Below the pieces are notes generated by a model. It saw only the letters and a program-made list of their open reading frames with translations, made no database searches and had not been told where the DNA came from. From Clostridium sp. (GTDB taxonomy: Bacteria > Bacillota > Clostridia > Clostridiales > Clostridiaceae), in assembly GCA_028692255.1 (NCBI GenBank), contig JAQUXS010000004.1:19616-83615 (forward strand): a stretch of DNA of 64,000 nucleotides, written 5' to 3'. The number at the start of each line of letters is the position of its first letter. Position 1 is the stretch's first letter. Below are positions 21,027 through 32,341 of this stretch, piece after piece. The translations under genes and the position numbers were made by a program.

Positions 21027-22529
21027 TTAAAAAACTTTTTTATATTCTGCAATAGAATCATTGAGCATTTTCTTTAAATCATCATCAAGAACTTTTTTAG
21101 TTAGAATTGCTTCTCCAACTTCTCTATGATGTGTATCCATAAACTCAAGGAAACCAATTTCGAATTCCTTAATTCTTGAAATATCAATATCATTCAAATG
21201 ATTTTCTACTGCTGCATATATAATCATTACCTGTTTTTCAACAGACATTGGCTGATATTGATCCTGCTTAAATATTTCAAGAACTCTTTTTCCTTTTTCA
21301 AGTCTTCTCTTTGATTCATTATCAAGATCTGAACCAAATTGTGCAAATGAAGCAAGTTCTGTATACTGTGCAAGTTCAAGTCTTAATGTTCCTGCAACTT
21401 GTTTCATAGCTTTTATCTGAGCACTACCACCAACTCTTGATACAGAAATACCTGAATTAACAGCAGGTCTTTGTCCTGCATGGAAAAGGTCTGTTTCAAG
21501 GAATATCTGACCATCTGTTATTGAAATAACATTTGTTGGTATATAAGCTGTAACATCTCCAGCTTGTGTTTCAATTATTGGAAGTGCTGTTATTGAACCT
21601 CCACCTAATTTATCAGAAAGCTTTGCAGCTCTTTCAAGAAGTCTTGAGTGAAGATAGAAAACATCTCCTGGATAAGCTTCTCTAGCTGGTGGTCTCTTAA
21701 GTAGAAGAGACATTGTTCTATAAGCAACTGCATGCTTTGTTAAATCATCATAAACTATTAGAACATCTTTACCTTGATCCATGAAATATTCTCCCATGGT
21801 TACCCCTGAATATGGAGCTAAATATTGAAGTGGAGCTGTTTCTGATGCACTTGAGGATACTATAATTGTATAATCCATAGCTCCCTTTTGTGTAAGTGTA
21901 TTATATATATGTGCTACTGTTGACTGTTTTTGTCCTATTGCAACATAAATACATATAACATCTTGACCTTTTTGATTCAATATAGTATCGATAGCTATGG
22001 CAGTTTTACCTGTCTGCCTATCTCCTATAATAAGTTCTCTTTGACCTCTACCAATAGGGATCATTGAGTCAATTGATTTAATACCAGTTTGTAGTGGCTC
22101 ATTAACTGATTTTCTTTCAATAACACCATGCGCAACTACATCTGCTGGCCTATGTTCTGTAGTGTTTATTGGACCTTTACCATCAATAGGCTTTCCTAAT
22201 GAATCAACAACTCTGCCTATCATAGCATCTCCAACAGGGACTTCGACTACTCTTCCAGTACTCTTAACTACATCGCCCTCTTTAATTCCTTCATCATCAC
22301 CGAGTAAAACACAACCTACATTGTCCTGCTCTAGATTCATTACCATTCCATATACATTATCTGTGAATTCAAGAAGTTCTCCAGACATACAATTTTCAAG
22401 TCCATATACTCTGGCAACACCATCACCAACTTGAATTACAGTACCTGAATCTACAGATTCAACTTTATTATCATAACCTTCAATTTGTTCTTTAATAATT
22501 GAAGTTATCTCTTCAGGTTTTATGTTCAT
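21027..22529 (-). CDS. atpA: F1 ATP synthase alpha subunit
   Basis: [55 protein letters not shown]. Confidence 0.99.
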   Translation of the reverse strand: MNIKPEEITSIIKEQIEGYDNKVESVDSGTVIQVGDGVARVYGLENCMSGELLEFTDNVYGMVMNLEQDNVGCVLLGDDEGIKEGDVVKSTGRVVEVPVGDAMIGRVVDSLGKPIDGKGPINTTEHRPADVVAHGVIERKSVNEPLQTGIKSIDSMIPIGRGQRELIIGDRQTGKTAIAIDTILNQKGQDVICIYVAIGQKQSTVAHIYNTLTQKGAMDYTIIVSSSASETAPLQYLAPYSGVTMGEYFMDQGKDVLIVYDDLTKHAVAYRTMSLLLKRPPAREAYPGDVFYLHSRLLERAAKLSDKLGGGSITALPIIETQAGDVTAYIPTNVISITDGQIFLETDLFHAGQRPAVNSGISVSRVGGSAQIKAMKQVAGTLRLELAQYTELASFAQFGSDLDNESKRRLEKGKRVLEIFKQDQYQPMSVEKQVMIIYAAVENHLNDIDISRIKEFEIGFLEFMDTHHREVGEAILTKKVLDDDLKKMLNDSIAEYKKVF

Positions 22530-22539
22530 AGGCTCACCT

Positions 22540-23079
22540 CTATCCTCTTATAAGCATTAATTTTTTCATTTCATCAAGTTTATACTTGATTGTACCATCA
22601 ATAACATCGTCGCCAACTCTAACGTAAACTCCACCAAGTATGTTTTTATCAATAGTTTCTTTTAATATTATCTTTTTATCATACTTTTCCTTAAGTTTAT
22701 TAATTAGAGAAGTTCTTTCACTTTCATCTAATGAGACAACAGTTTTAACTACTGCAATAACCTCATTGTTCTTTTCATGACGGACAATTTCCATCTGAAG
22801 AACAATATCAGAAAGTTCACTAATTCTATCTTTTTCTATAAGTAGTAGCAAGAAAGAGAGCATTTCTTTTTCTATTTTTCCTTCAAAAATACCTTTAAAA
22901 ATTTCTTGTTTCTTAGAAGTACTTACTTTAGGATGGTTTATTATTTCATCTAAATCAGAGTTACCTTTTATAAGTTTCTCTATTTGTTTTAAATTATCAA
23001 TATACTCATCCACTTCATTTTTATCTGCAGCTACTTCATAAAGTGCAACTGCATATCTTCTAGCTAGATATTCAAACAT
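22540..23079 (-). CDS. atpH: F1 ATP synthase delta subunit
   Basis: [21 protein letters not shown]..., operon position. Confidence 0.95.
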   Translation of the reverse strand: MFEYLARRYAVALYEVAADKNEVDEYIDNLKQIEKLIKGNSDLDEIINHPKVSTSKKQEIFKGIFEGKIEKEMLSFLLLLIEKDRISELSDIVLQMEIVRHEKNNEVIAVVKTVVSLDESERTSLINKLKEKYDKKIILKETIDKNILGGVYVRVGDDVIDGTIKYKLDEMKKLMLIRG

Positions 23080-23081
23080 AA

Positions 23082-23561
23082 TTAATTACCTACCTTAGCT
23101 ATGAATTCATTAATAAGTCTTCTATGTTCTTCTTCATTTATAGATTTTTCTAAAGCTTTTGAAGATAAACTCACAGCAAGATCAACTACATTATTCTTAA
23201 GTTCATCTTCTGCCTTTGCTCTTTCTCTCTCTATTTCTTTGCTTGCTCTAGTTCTAATTAATTCAGCCTCATTAGAAGCTTCACTTTTAATTTGCTCTGA
23301 TACCTTTTCAGCTTTTTGTTTATAATCTTCAACTATTGTTTTTCCTTGTGATTTTGATTCCTGTAAATTCTTTTTAGTTTCAACTTTTAAAACTTCTGCT
23401 TCTTTTTTATCTGAATTTGCCTTATCAATAGTGCTCTTAACTTCACTATTTCTATCATCAATAACTTTATTAACCTTATCAAATAAAATATGTTTTAAAA
23501 ATGCCATAAGAATAAAGAAATTCACTATAGTTGCAAAGATTGTAAATACATTTACATTCAT
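23082..23561 (-). CDS. atpF: F0 ATP synthase b subunit
   Basis: N-terminal TM then long charged helix; operon position. Confidence 0.95.
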   Translation of the reverse strand: MNVNVFTIFATIVNFFILMAFLKHILFDKVNKVIDDRNSEVKSTIDKANSDKKEAEVLKVETKKNLQESKSQGKTIVEDYKQKAEKVSEQIKSEASNEAELIRTRASKEIERERAKAEDELKNNVVDLAVSLSSKALEKSINEEEHRRLINEFIAKVGN

Positions 23562-23605
23562 CTACTCAAAAGCCTCCCTTCAGGCTTATTCTTTTATATA
23601 CAATA

Positions 23606-23851
23606 TTATGCCCATTTTACGAATAATAGTAATATTGAAATAAGTAAAGCATATAAAGATGTAACTTCTGCAAAAGCTAAACCTATAAACATTGTTGATG
23701 TTACAGATCCTCTTGATTCTGGTTGTCTTCCAATAGCTTCAACAGCTTTACCAGTAACAGTACCTATACCAACACCACCGCCAAGGCATCCAATTGCAGC
23801 TAAACCTGCACCTACAGCACACATTCCATCAATAAAAGTTTTAGAATCCAT
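23606..23851 (-). CDS. atpE: F0 ATP synthase c subunit
   Basis: AVGAGLAAIGCLGGGVGIGTVTGKAVEAIGRQPE...FIGLAFAEVTSLYALLISILLLF. Confidence 0.97.
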   Translation of the reverse strand: MDSKTFIDGMCAVGAGLAAIGCLGGGVGIGTVTGKAVEAIGRQPESRGSVTSTMFIGLAFAEVTSLYALLISILLLFVKWA

Positions 23852-23926
23852 TAATTTTTCCTCCTTAAGATACGATTATTTAAAAATCTAATTTCTATCA
23901 TCATTATAAAATGATGTAGTTTGTTT

Positions 23927-24613
23927 TTACTCTTCTTCTGCGCCCATCCTTGTATAAAGCATAGTAAGCATCATAAATATATATACCTGTATGATACCAT
24001 CAAACAAATCAAAGAAGAAATGTAATGGTATTGGGCCTACAAATGCGAGAACATACTTTAGATATATAGCCAATTGATAAAATAAACCTATTATAATTGC
24101 CCCTACTAACATGTTGCAAAAAAGTCTAAGACACAATGAAATAGGAAGAGTAATCTTTTCAAGTAAATTCATAGGTAACATTAATGGGAATGGTTTTACT
24201 AAATCTTTTAAATATCCCTTTAATCCAACCTTTATAAAAGCATTACCATTAATTACAACAAAACTTATTAACGCAAATGCTGCTGTTACATTGATGTCTT
24301 CTGTTGAAGGTTCAACTCCAACTAACCCTGACAGGTTTAAAAAGAATAAAAACACCCCCATGGTTCCAATGAAAGGTATAAAACTTCTATACTTTTTTCC
24401 CATATTTTCTTCAACCAACCCATTAAACATTCCAACAATCATTTCTACAATACTTTGCTTTTTATCTGGTACCTTTTTTAGGTTTCTTGTTAAAGCAAAA
24501 ACTAAAACCATTATGATAACCATAATACACCATTGAGTTACTATGCTTGTTGAAACTCCAAAAGAATGGTTTGCAATATGTAAGTTAAACACTGTTTGGG
24601 CATTCAAATCCAT
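23927..24613 (-). CDS. atpB: F0 ATP synthase a subunit
   Basis: NLSGLVGVEPSTEDINVTAAFALISF, LCLRLFCNMLVGAIIIGLF. Confidence 0.96.
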   Translation of the reverse strand: MDLNAQTVFNLHIANHSFGVSTSIVTQWCIMVIIMVLVFALTRNLKKVPDKKQSIVEMIVGMFNGLVEENMGKKYRSFIPFIGTMGVFLFFLNLSGLVGVEPSTEDINVTAAFALISFVVINGNAFIKVGLKGYLKDLVKPFPLMLPMNLLEKITLPISLCLRLFCNMLVGAIIIGLFYQLAIYLKYVLAFVGPIPLHFFFDLFDGIIQVYIFMMLTMLYTRMGAEEE

Positions 24614-24629
24614 ATAATCACTTCCTTTC

Positions 24630-24998
24630 CTACTTTTTTATTGTTAATCCATATAGAGTAACAGCTAAATAATGAAGAGTGTATCCTATTATCATAGCTA
24701 TATACTTATACTTATCATTACCGCATAGTACTATTACAATACATAGCGTAATAATAATTCTTACTGCCGATGCAATTATAGCTTGCATCTTTCTGCCTCC
24801 ACTTGATAATATAATAGTTGTTGTAATTGCATTTATCAAGAAATTAAAGGCAGCTAAGAGTAAACCTGTTACAACTAAGTAATCGTATGTTTTGAAAAAA
24901 ACATAAGATATTATAAAAGATATTATTGCAATAATAATATCAAATATATAGACTTTTTTTAAAATTTGTTTCATTTGTGCATCCAAAAATAGACTCAC
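24630..24998 (-). CDS. atpI: ATP synthase subunit I-like
   Basis: Four-TM small protein at the head of the atp operon. Confidence 0.75.
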   Translation of the reverse strand: MSLFLDAQMKQILKKVYIFDIIIAIISFIISYVFFKTYDYLVVTGLLLAAFNFLINAITTTIILSSGGRKMQAIIASAVRIIITLCIVIVLCGNDKYKYIAMIIGYTLHYLAVTLYGLTIKK

Positions 24999-25331
24999 CC
25001 ACCATTTTCATAGGATATATAAATTATATATCTAAGTTATTTTTATTTAAAATATGATAAATAGTCAAATTATGCATTAATTAAGGTTCACATTACTTTA
25101 TCTCTGTAATACATCTTATTAATAGCTATATATTCGAATATCTTCATTATGATTATACTTTTTCCACGGCTTCATTTTTTTAATAATTCATTATTTTCTG
25201 TTTATTTGTACTAATAGTCTATTGTAAACGAGCTCATCTGCTTGATAATATGATAATTTTTTGTACCAAAAATTCATAAATAAATAATTTATTATGCATT
25301 TTTCTTAATATTTATAAACTATTAAATAAAT

Positions 25332-25367
25332 AATAAAGGAGATGTAAAATTAACATCTCCTTTATTA
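25332..25367. terminator. Strong terminator downstream of thiolase
   Basis: aataaaggagatgtaaaattaacatctcctttatt. Confidence 0.8.
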
Positions 25368-25383
25368 ACAAAAAATTCACATT

Positions 25384-26562
25384 TTATCTTTCGACAATAA
25401 TCGCTGTTCCTTGTCCTCCACCTATACAAAGTGTTGCAAGACCTTTTTTGCTATCTCTTTTTTGCATTTCATATAAAAGAGTAACAAGTATTCTAGCTCC
25501 TGATGCACCAATTGGATGTCCTAATGAAACTGCTCCTCCATTTACATTAACCTTACTCATATCAAACTTTAAGTCTCTTGCAACTGCACAACATTGTGCT
25601 GCAAAAGCTTCATTTGCTTCCACAAGATCCAAGTCTTCTACTTTAAGATTTGCCTTTTTTAGAGCTAATTTAGTAGCTTCAACAGGTCCATATCCCATTA
25701 TCTTAGGATCAATTCCTTTTGTACCATAAGAAACTATCTTTGCAATAGGTTTAATTCCAAGTTCTTCAGCCTTTTCCTCACTCATAACTACAAAAGCTGC
25801 TGCTCCATCATTTATCCCTGAAGCATTTCCTGCTGTAACTGTACCACCTTTTTTAAATGCAGGTCTTAGTTTTGATAATTTTTCAAAGCTTGTTCCAAAT
25901 CTAGGGAATTCATCCGTGTCAAATATTATTGGATCTCCCTTTCTCTGAGGTACAGTAACAGGTAAAATTTCGTCTTTAAATCTTCCAGATTTTATAGCAG
26001 CTTCAGATCTTCTTTGTGATTCTGCTGAAAATCTATCTTGTTGTTCTCTCGTTATGTCAAATTTTTCCGCAACATTCTCAGCAGTCATTCCCATATGGTA
26101 ATCGTTAAAAGCATCCCATAAACCATCTGTAATCATTTCATCTACAAAAGTTTGATTTCCCATTTTTGTTCCCCATCTTGTCCCATTTACCAAAAATGGT
26201 GCTCTTGACATATTCTCCATTCCTCCAGCAATGACTATATCATCATCACCTGCTTTTATCATTTGAGTTGCAAGTGATACAGCTCTAAGTCCTGATCCAC
26301 AAACTTTGTTAATAGTGAAAGAGGGCACTTCTACAGGTATTCCTGCTTTTACAGAAGCTTGTCTTGCTGGATTTTGTCCAAGTCCTGCTTGAAGAACATT
26401 ACCCATTACAACTTCATCCACTAATTCTGACTTTATACCAGCCCTTTTAATTGCTTCTTTTATTACTAATGCGCCAAGGTCAACAGCTGGTATATTTTTA
26501 AGGCTTCCCCCGAATGAACCAACGGGTGTTCTTACTGCACTTGCTATTACTACATTTCTCAT
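25384..26562 (-). CDS. thlA: Acetyl-CoA acetyltransferase (thiolase)
   Basis: [65 protein letters not shown]. Confidence 0.96.
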   Translation of the reverse strand: MRNVVIASAVRTPVGSFGGSLKNIPAVDLGALVIKEAIKRAGIKSELVDEVVMGNVLQAGLGQNPARQASVKAGIPVEVPSFTINKVCGSGLRAVSLATQMIKAGDDDIVIAGGMENMSRAPFLVNGTRWGTKMGNQTFVDEMITDGLWDAFNDYHMGMTAENVAEKFDITREQQDRFSAESQRRSEAAIKSGRFKDEILPVTVPQRKGDPIIFDTDEFPRFGTSFEKLSKLRPAFKKGGTVTAGNASGINDGAAAFVVMSEEKAEELGIKPIAKIVSYGTKGIDPKIMGYGPVEATKLALKKANLKVEDLDLVEANEAFAAQCCAVARDLKFDMSKVNVNGGAVSLGHPIGASGARILVTLLYEMQKRDSKKGLATLCIGGGQGTAIIVER

Positions 26563-26673
26563 ATAAACTACCTCCCCAAATTATGGTTATAATTAAAGAT
26601 TTACCGTTTACATTTTAATTATAACTATAAAAAAACGTTTTATCAACGTTTTTTTGTTAAAAATTAGACAAAG

Positions 26674-27879
26674 CTAATCTCCTGCTTTAAACTCATCTAT
26701 TTTAACTTTTTTTACACTGAAGTAATTTAAAATAGCATCTGCAATTCTCTTTGAAGCGCGTCCATCACCATATGGATTTATAGCTTTACTCATTTGTAAA
26801 TATTTATCATTGTTTTTTATTAATTCATCAGCATTATTTACAATTTTTTCAGTATCAGTTCCAACAAGCTTTACCGTGCCAGCTTCAACAGCTTCTGGTC
26901 TCTCAGTTACATTTCTTAAAACAAGAACTGGCTTTCCTAAATGTGGTGCCTCTTCTTGAAGTCCACCTGAATCAGTCATTACCATAAAACATTTATTCAT
27001 TAAATTATGAGTTTCCTTTGTATCAAGTGGTGGCAGAAGATGTGCCCCTTTAACACCATCAAGATATTTATATACAACATTTTTAACAATAGGATTAAGA
27101 TGAACAAGATATACTATTTCAACATTCTCATTTTCAGTGACTATTCTCTTGAGTGCCTTGCATATATTTTCAATTCCCTCTCCCCAATTTTCCCTTCTGT
27201 GAGCTGTAACCATTATTATTTTTTTATTTTTGTAATCTAGCTCATTAAGCTCTTCATTGTCAAATTTATAACCATCTTCAACGGTATGTTTCATAGCATC
27301 TATTACAGTGTTTCCTGTTATGTATATATTTTCTCCTTTAACTCCTTCATTTAACAAATTTTGTTTTGAACCTACAGTTGGTGCAAAATGTAATTCTGCA
27401 AGTGATCCTGTAAGTTTTCTATTCATTTCCTCTGGAAATGGGAAATACTTGTTAAAAGTACGAAGTCCTGCTTCAACATGACCTACTGGAATTTTTTTAT
27501 AAAAAGCCGCAAGTGCTCCTGCAAAAGTTGTTGTTGTATCTCCATGAACCAAAACCATATCTGGTTTCTCAATTTCAAAAATTTCTTCAAGCCCTTCAAG
27601 AGCTTTTGTTGTTATACCTGTTAATGTCTGTTTAGTTTTCATTATGTTAAGATCATAATCTGGAACAATATCAAATAATTCAAGTACTTGATCAAGCATT
27701 TGCCTATGCTGTGCTGTTACACAGACCTTCACATCAATTTCATTTCTTTTTTTTAATTCCTTAACAAGAGGAGCCATTTTTATAGCTTCTGGTCTTGTGC
27801 CAAAAATAGTTATAACTTTTATCTTACTCAATTTTCTTCCTCCTAAAGCAAAACTAATTTTTATGTTTAAATAATCCAA
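26674..27879 (-). CDS. wecB: UDP-N-acetylglucosamine 2-epimerase (non-hydrolysing)
   Basis: IFGTRPEAIKMAPLVKEL, VHGDTTTTFAGALAAFY, GHVEAGLRT, LVLRNVTERPEAVEAGT. Confidence 0.94.
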   Translation of the reverse strand: MDYLNIKISFALGGRKLSKIKVITIFGTRPEAIKMAPLVKELKKRNEIDVKVCVTAQHRQMLDQVLELFDIVPDYDLNIMKTKQTLTGITTKALEGLEEIFEIEKPDMVLVHGDTTTTFAGALAAFYKKIPVGHVEAGLRTFNKYFPFPEEMNRKLTGSLAELHFAPTVGSKQNLLNEGVKGENIYITGNTVIDAMKHTVEDGYKFDNEELNELDYKNKKIIMVTAHRRENWGEGIENICKALKRIVTENENVEIVYLVHLNPIVKNVVYKYLDGVKGAHLLPPLDTKETHNLMNKCFMVMTDSGGLQEEAPHLGKPVLVLRNVTERPEAVEAGTVKLVGTDTEKIVNNADELIKNNDKYLQMSKAINPYGDGRASKRIADAILNYFSVKKVKIDEFKAGD

Positions 27880-28891
27880 GTTTCCATGCTAAAAATACAA
27901 TTAATATTAAAACAAATGTTAAAACCATATATGCCCTTTTATTTGTAAGCTGCATTACAATTATTGCGAGTATTCCAAGTACTGCACTTATGATATACAT
28001 TACAATTACCGCTTGCCTTTGACTTAATCCCATTGCTAAAAGCCTATGATGTAGATGTCCCTTATCCGCTTGAACTATTGATCTACCATTAACTTTTCTC
28101 CTTATTACTGCAAATATAGTATCATATATTGGAAGTCCAAGAGCAAGTATTGGAACTGCTAAAACAAATGCTGATGCAGATTTTATTGCACCTTTCATAG
28201 CAATTGCCGACAGTAAAAATCCAATGAGCTGTGCACCTGTATCTCCCATAAATATTGAGGCGGGATTAAAATTAAATGGTAAAAATCCAAGTATAGCTCC
28301 AGCAAGTATAATTGTAAGTGTAATTATTTCAATTTCTACCTTTCCACTTAGAATACCTGCTATTGCCATTGTAATGCAAGCAATAAATCCAAGCCCTGCC
28401 GAAAGTCCATCAAGTCCATCAATTAAATTAAATGCATTAGTAACACCTACAACCCACATTAAAGTTATAGGTATCGAAATATACTTACAGAGAACTATAA
28501 CTGGATGGCTGTCACTTATTGGATTAGTAATTATTGAAATCATAGTATTAGACCAAATTAAAATACCTGCAGCAACTACTTGAAAAACAAGTTTCTGCCA
28601 AGGCTTTATATTATACTTATCATCAATAAGTCCTCCAATTACAATAATTGTAGCTCCAACAATTATTCCAATTTCAAATAAATCTAATGGTCCTTTTTTT
28701 ACAAATACCATTATTACAAAAGAAACATATATTGCAAGTCCTCCCAATTTAGGTATAGGCTTTTTATGTACTCTTCTGTTATCCTTGGGTACATCAATGA
28801 CATCAAAAACAAACGCAAGTTTTCTAGCCAAAGGAGTACTTATAGCTGATATAAATATTGAGAGCAATGCAATCAAATATAAGTTATCCAT
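27854..28891 (-). CDS. tagO: Undecaprenyl-phosphate GlcNAc-1-phosphate transferase (TagO/WecA family)
   Basis: DVPKDNRRVHKKPIPKLGGLAIY, NAFNLIDGLDGLSAGL, FMGDTGAQLIGFLLS. Confidence 0.9.
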   Translation of the reverse strand: MDNLYLIALLSIFISAISTPLARKLAFVFDVIDVPKDNRRVHKKPIPKLGGLAIYVSFVIMVFVKKGPLDLFEIGIIVGATIIVIGGLIDDKYNIKPWQKLVFQVVAAGILIWSNTMISIITNPISDSHPVIVLCKYISIPITLMWVVGVTNAFNLIDGLDGLSAGLGFIACITMAIAGILSGKVEIEIITLTIILAGAILGFLPFNFNPASIFMGDTGAQLIGFLLSAIAMKGAIKSASAFVLAVPILALGLPIYDTIFAVIRRKVNGRSIVQADKGHLHHRLLAMGLSQRQAVIVMYIISAVLGILAIIVMQLTNKRAYMVLTFVLILIVFLAWKLGLFKHKN

Positions 28892-28927
28892 ATTATCTTC
28901 CTTTTCATATGTTCTATAGTAAAATTA

Positions 28928-29419
28928 TTAATATCCACTAGTTAAATTAAAGGAATCATCTTCTTCAATCCACTGATTTGTATCAATAATTCTATAATCA
29001 TTTTTAGTATCTCTTATAACAACCTTATCAATTCCAGCATTTATTATAAGCTTTTTGCACATAGTACAAGAGTTTGCATTTTTAACATACTCTGCTGTTT
29101 TACCCTCTATCCCAACAAGATATAATGTGCTATTTATCATGTCTTTTCTCGATGCACTTATTATTGCATTTGCCTCTGAGTGCACTGACCTGCAAAGTTC
29201 GTATTGCTCACCTCTTGGCACTTTTAATTCTTCTCTCTTGCAAACTCCAAGATCGCAGCAATTTTTTCTACCCCTTGGTGCTCCTGTATAACCAGTGGAG
29301 ATTATTTCATCGTTTTTAACTATTATAGAGCCATAATTTCTTCTAAGGCAAGTTCCTCTTTCTAATACTGTCTCTGCAATATCAAGATAATAATTGTTTT
29401 TATCCCTTCGCTGCAACAT
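28928..29419 (-). CDS. comEB: dCMP deaminase (ComEB-like)
   Basis: SVHSEANAIISASR ... SCTMCKKLIINAGI zinc deaminase motifs. Confidence 0.88.
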   Translation of the reverse strand: MLQRRDKNNYYLDIAETVLERGTCLRRNYGSIIVKNDEIISTGYTGAPRGRKNCCDLGVCKREELKVPRGEQYELCRSVHSEANAIISASRKDMINSTLYLVGIEGKTAEYVKNANSCTMCKKLIINAGIDKVVIRDTKNDYRIIDTNQWIEEDDSFNLTSGY

Positions 29420-29535
29420 ATATCTTCCTTTCTGAGCTAAATAATATGTACTAATATATAAATCTTCTAATATATTATATCATTAATCAAAAAATTTCTC
29501 TTATTTAATTTTAGTCCCTTTTAATATTAAAAAAA

Positions 29536-29568
29536 TTAGGCTGTTAAACAATTATTCAACAGCCTAAT
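29536..29568 (-). terminator. Terminator downstream of upp
   Basis: ttaggctgttaaacaattattcaacagcctaa. Confidence 0.75.
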
Positions 29569-29572
29569 AATA

Positions 29573-30202
29573 TTATTTAGTTCCGAAAAGTCTGTCTCCA
29601 GCGTCTCCAAGTCCTGGAATTATATAACCATCTTCATTTAATTTTTCATCTATTGAAGCAAGGTATATGTCAACATCAGGATGTGCTTCTTGAACTGCTT
29701 TCACACCTTCTGGCGCTCCAATAAGGCACATAAGCCTTATATATTTTGCACCTTTTTTCTTTAAAAGAGTAATGGCATCAATAGCTGATCCACCAGTTGC
29801 AAGCATAGGATCAGTTACTATTACTTCTCTTTCTTCTATGTCCTGTGGAAGTTTGCAAAAATATTCTACAGGTTCTAGTGTCTTTTCATCTCTATACATT
29901 CCAATATGTCCAACTTTAGCAGCTGGGATAAGTTTTAACATTCCGTTTACCATTCCAAGTCCTGCCCTAAGTATTGGAACTATTGCAACTTTTTTGCCTG
30001 CAAGCATCTTGCATTTTGTAGTACATATTGGCGTTTCAATTTCTACAGTTTTAAGCTGCATATCACGTGTTACTTCATATGCCATAAGCATAGCTACTTC
30101 TTCTACTAATTCTCTAAAATCCTTTGAACCTGTATCCTTGCTTCTTATAAGTGATAGTTTATGTAATATTAATGGATGTGCTATTTGTGTTACTTTACTC
30201 AT
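29573..30202 (-). CDS. upp: Uracil phosphoribosyltransferase
   Basis: [51 protein letters not shown]. Confidence 0.97.
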   Translation of the reverse strand: MSKVTQIAHPLILHKLSLIRSKDTGSKDFRELVEEVAMLMAYEVTRDMQLKTVEIETPICTTKCKMLAGKKVAIVPILRAGLGMVNGMLKLIPAAKVGHIGMYRDEKTLEPVEYFCKLPQDIEEREVIVTDPMLATGGSAIDAITLLKKKGAKYIRLMCLIGAPEGVKAVQEAHPDVDIYLASIDEKLNEDGYIIPGLGDAGDRLFGTK

Positions 30203-30221
30203 TTTTTTCTCCTCCTAGAAA

Positions 30222-30680
30222 TTATCTTTTATTTTCTATTTCCATAATTTTATCTACTCTCTTTTGGTGTCTTCCACCTTGAAATTTTGAATTTAAAAAT
30301 GTATCTACAATATCAATTGCAAGTCCTGGTCCAACTACTCTTTCTCCCATTGCAACTATATTTGCATCATTGTGTTCACGACATGCATGTGCTGAAAATG
30401 TATCTGAACAAGCTGCTGCTCTTATACCCTTTACTTTATTTGCAGCTATACTGATTCCTATTCCTGTCCCACAAACAAGTATTCCACAATCGAAGTTTTT
30501 ATCAGCAACTTCTTTTGCAACTGCATATGCATAATCAGGATAATCACATGAATCAGAAGTAAATGTTCCAAAATCTTTTAATTCAATACCTTTTTCTTTA
30601 AGATGTTCTATTATTATGTTTTTCAAACTAAATCCTGCATGATCACTGCCTAATGCTATTTTCATTTGACTACCTCCCAA
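30222..30680 (-). CDS. rpiB: Ribose-5-phosphate isomerase B
   Basis: MKIALGSDHAGFSLK, GILVCGTGIGISIAANKVKGIRAA (internal start at MKIALGSD likely). Confidence 0.96.
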   Translation of the reverse strand: MGGSQMKIALGSDHAGFSLKNIIIEHLKEKGIELKDFGTFTSDSCDYPDYAYAVAKEVADKNFDCGILVCGTGIGISIAANKVKGIRAAACSDTFSAHACREHNDANIVAMGERVVGPGLAIDIVDTFLNSKFQGGRHQKRVDKIMEIENKR

Positions 30681-30738
30681 TTTTATTATAATTTATATTT
30701 TATATATATCTTTGCAAAAAAAGAAGACAAATGTACTG

Positions 30739-31185
30739 TTAAATACCTTTATCTTCTTTTATTTTTTTGATAAGTAACTTTATACTATATTTAAGATTAT
30801 CAAAAGTATACTGATAAACATCTAAATCTTGACCATATGGATCTGGAATTTCGCCACTTAAAGAAACATATTTGTTTAGTGCACTCACTGTTAAATTTTG
30901 ATATTTTGATTTTAAAATATGTGCAATCGATTCTGTCATTGTTAATATCAAATCCGCATTTTTAATTGTAGCTTCATTTATATTTACAGCTTTTCTATCT
31001 GAAATATCAATGTTTAAATTTTTTTTTAAAATAAGTGCTGAATTGTTGGATGTTTTACTTCCAACTATAGCATTTGTTCCTGCTGAAAATGCCTTTATAT
31101 CTTTAACATCACATATATCATTAAAAATAACTTCAGCCATGCAGCTTCTGCATGTGTTTCCAGTACAAACAAATAGTATATTCAT
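30739..31185 (-). CDS. Low-molecular-weight protein phosphatase (YwlE-like)
   Basis: MNILFVCTGNTCRSCMAE P-loop, ...EIPDPYGQDLDVYQYT. Confidence 0.9.
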   Translation of the reverse strand: MNILFVCTGNTCRSCMAEVIFNDICDVKDIKAFSAGTNAIVGSKTSNNSALILKKNLNIDISDRKAVNINEATIKNADLILTMTESIAHILKSKYQNLTVSALNKYVSLSGEIPDPYGQDLDVYQYTFDNLKYSIKLLIKKIKEDKGI

Positions 31186-31204
31186 GTCTCCTCCTAATTT
31201 TAAA

Positions 31205-32260
31205 TCAAACGTTTATTATATTAAAGCCTGCAGATTTATTGAGTCTATTCATAATTGCAACTCCAAGGCCTTTTTTTTCAAAAGCTTCTGATAGTATTAC
31301 ATCAACCTCTTTATCATCAAGACTCCTTAGAGTTTCAAAAAGATTTTTGCTTATACTCATCATATCTTTTCTGCTTCCCAGGGACATTATCACAGCTTTT
31401 TTATCATACTTATCCATAGTTTCATCTGTTGCCATAATGCCTACTTTTTTACCTTCACCTATATAATTTTGCACTATTTCATCGATTTTTGCAACTGTTT
31501 TTTTTGTATCTCCACTTACTATTTTTACAGGTGCCTTTGGTGCATAATGTCTATATTTCATTCCTGGTGCCTTTGGCTTAAAGTCTCCCTTTGGTTTTTC
31601 CATTATAGCCTTGTCTATGTATATTTTTTCGTCAACTTTTTTAAGCATTTCAAGTGTTATTCCACCTGGTCTTAATACACATGCTGGAGAAACTGTGCAG
31701 TCTATTATAGTTGATTCCACACCTATTTTACAGTTTTCTCCCCCTACAATATACTCTATTTTTCCATTCATATCTTCTATACATCTTTCTACATCAGTTG
31801 GACTTGGTCTTCCTGAAATATTTGCAGATGGTGCTGCTATAGGAGTTTTAGATGCCTTTATTATTTCTCTTGCTATTACATCACTTGGCATCCTTATTCC
31901 TATAGAATCCAAACCCGCAGATGTTGTGTCTGGAATTATTGATTTTTTTTTCATTATAAGTGTCATTGGTCCAGGCCAAAATTTTTCCATAAGCTTTTTA
32001 GCTATTTTAGGCACTTCACTTACAAGGTCATCTATTTCATCGAAATCAGATATATGTACAATAAGTGGATTGTCTTGAGGTCTTCCCTTTGCAGTAAATA
32101 TTTTCTTTACAGCATTTGCATCCAGTGCATTTGCTCCAAGTCCATAAACTGTTTCAGTTGGGAATGCTACAAGCCCACCTTTCCTTATCGTCTCTCCAAT
32201 ATCTGATATAATTTTTTTATCTAAATTATTAACATCTAATATTTCAATTTTTGTATCCAT
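31205..32260 (-). CDS. sua5: L-threonylcarbamoyladenylate synthase (Sua5/YwlC)
   Basis: GGLVAFPTETVYGLGANALDANAVKKIFTAKGRPQDNPLIVHI, C-terminal Sua5 domain. Confidence 0.94.
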   Translation of the reverse strand: MDTKIEILDVNNLDKKIISDIGETIRKGGLVAFPTETVYGLGANALDANAVKKIFTAKGRPQDNPLIVHISDFDEIDDLVSEVPKIAKKLMEKFWPGPMTLIMKKKSIIPDTTSAGLDSIGIRMPSDVIAREIIKASKTPIAAPSANISGRPSPTDVERCIEDMNGKIEYIVGGENCKIGVESTIIDCTVSPACVLRPGGITLEMLKKVDEKIYIDKAIMEKPKGDFKPKAPGMKYRHYAPKAPVKIVSGDTKKTVAKIDEIVQNYIGEGKKVGIMATDETMDKYDKKAVIMSLGSRKDMMSISKNLFETLRSLDDKEVDVILSEAFEKKGLGVAIMNRLNKSAGFNIINV

Positions 32261-32341
32261 CTTTTCTAAAATACACCTTCTTAAACAATAATATATATTT
32301 ATATACTACTATCATATTTAGTTTAATGTCAAATTAAAGTA

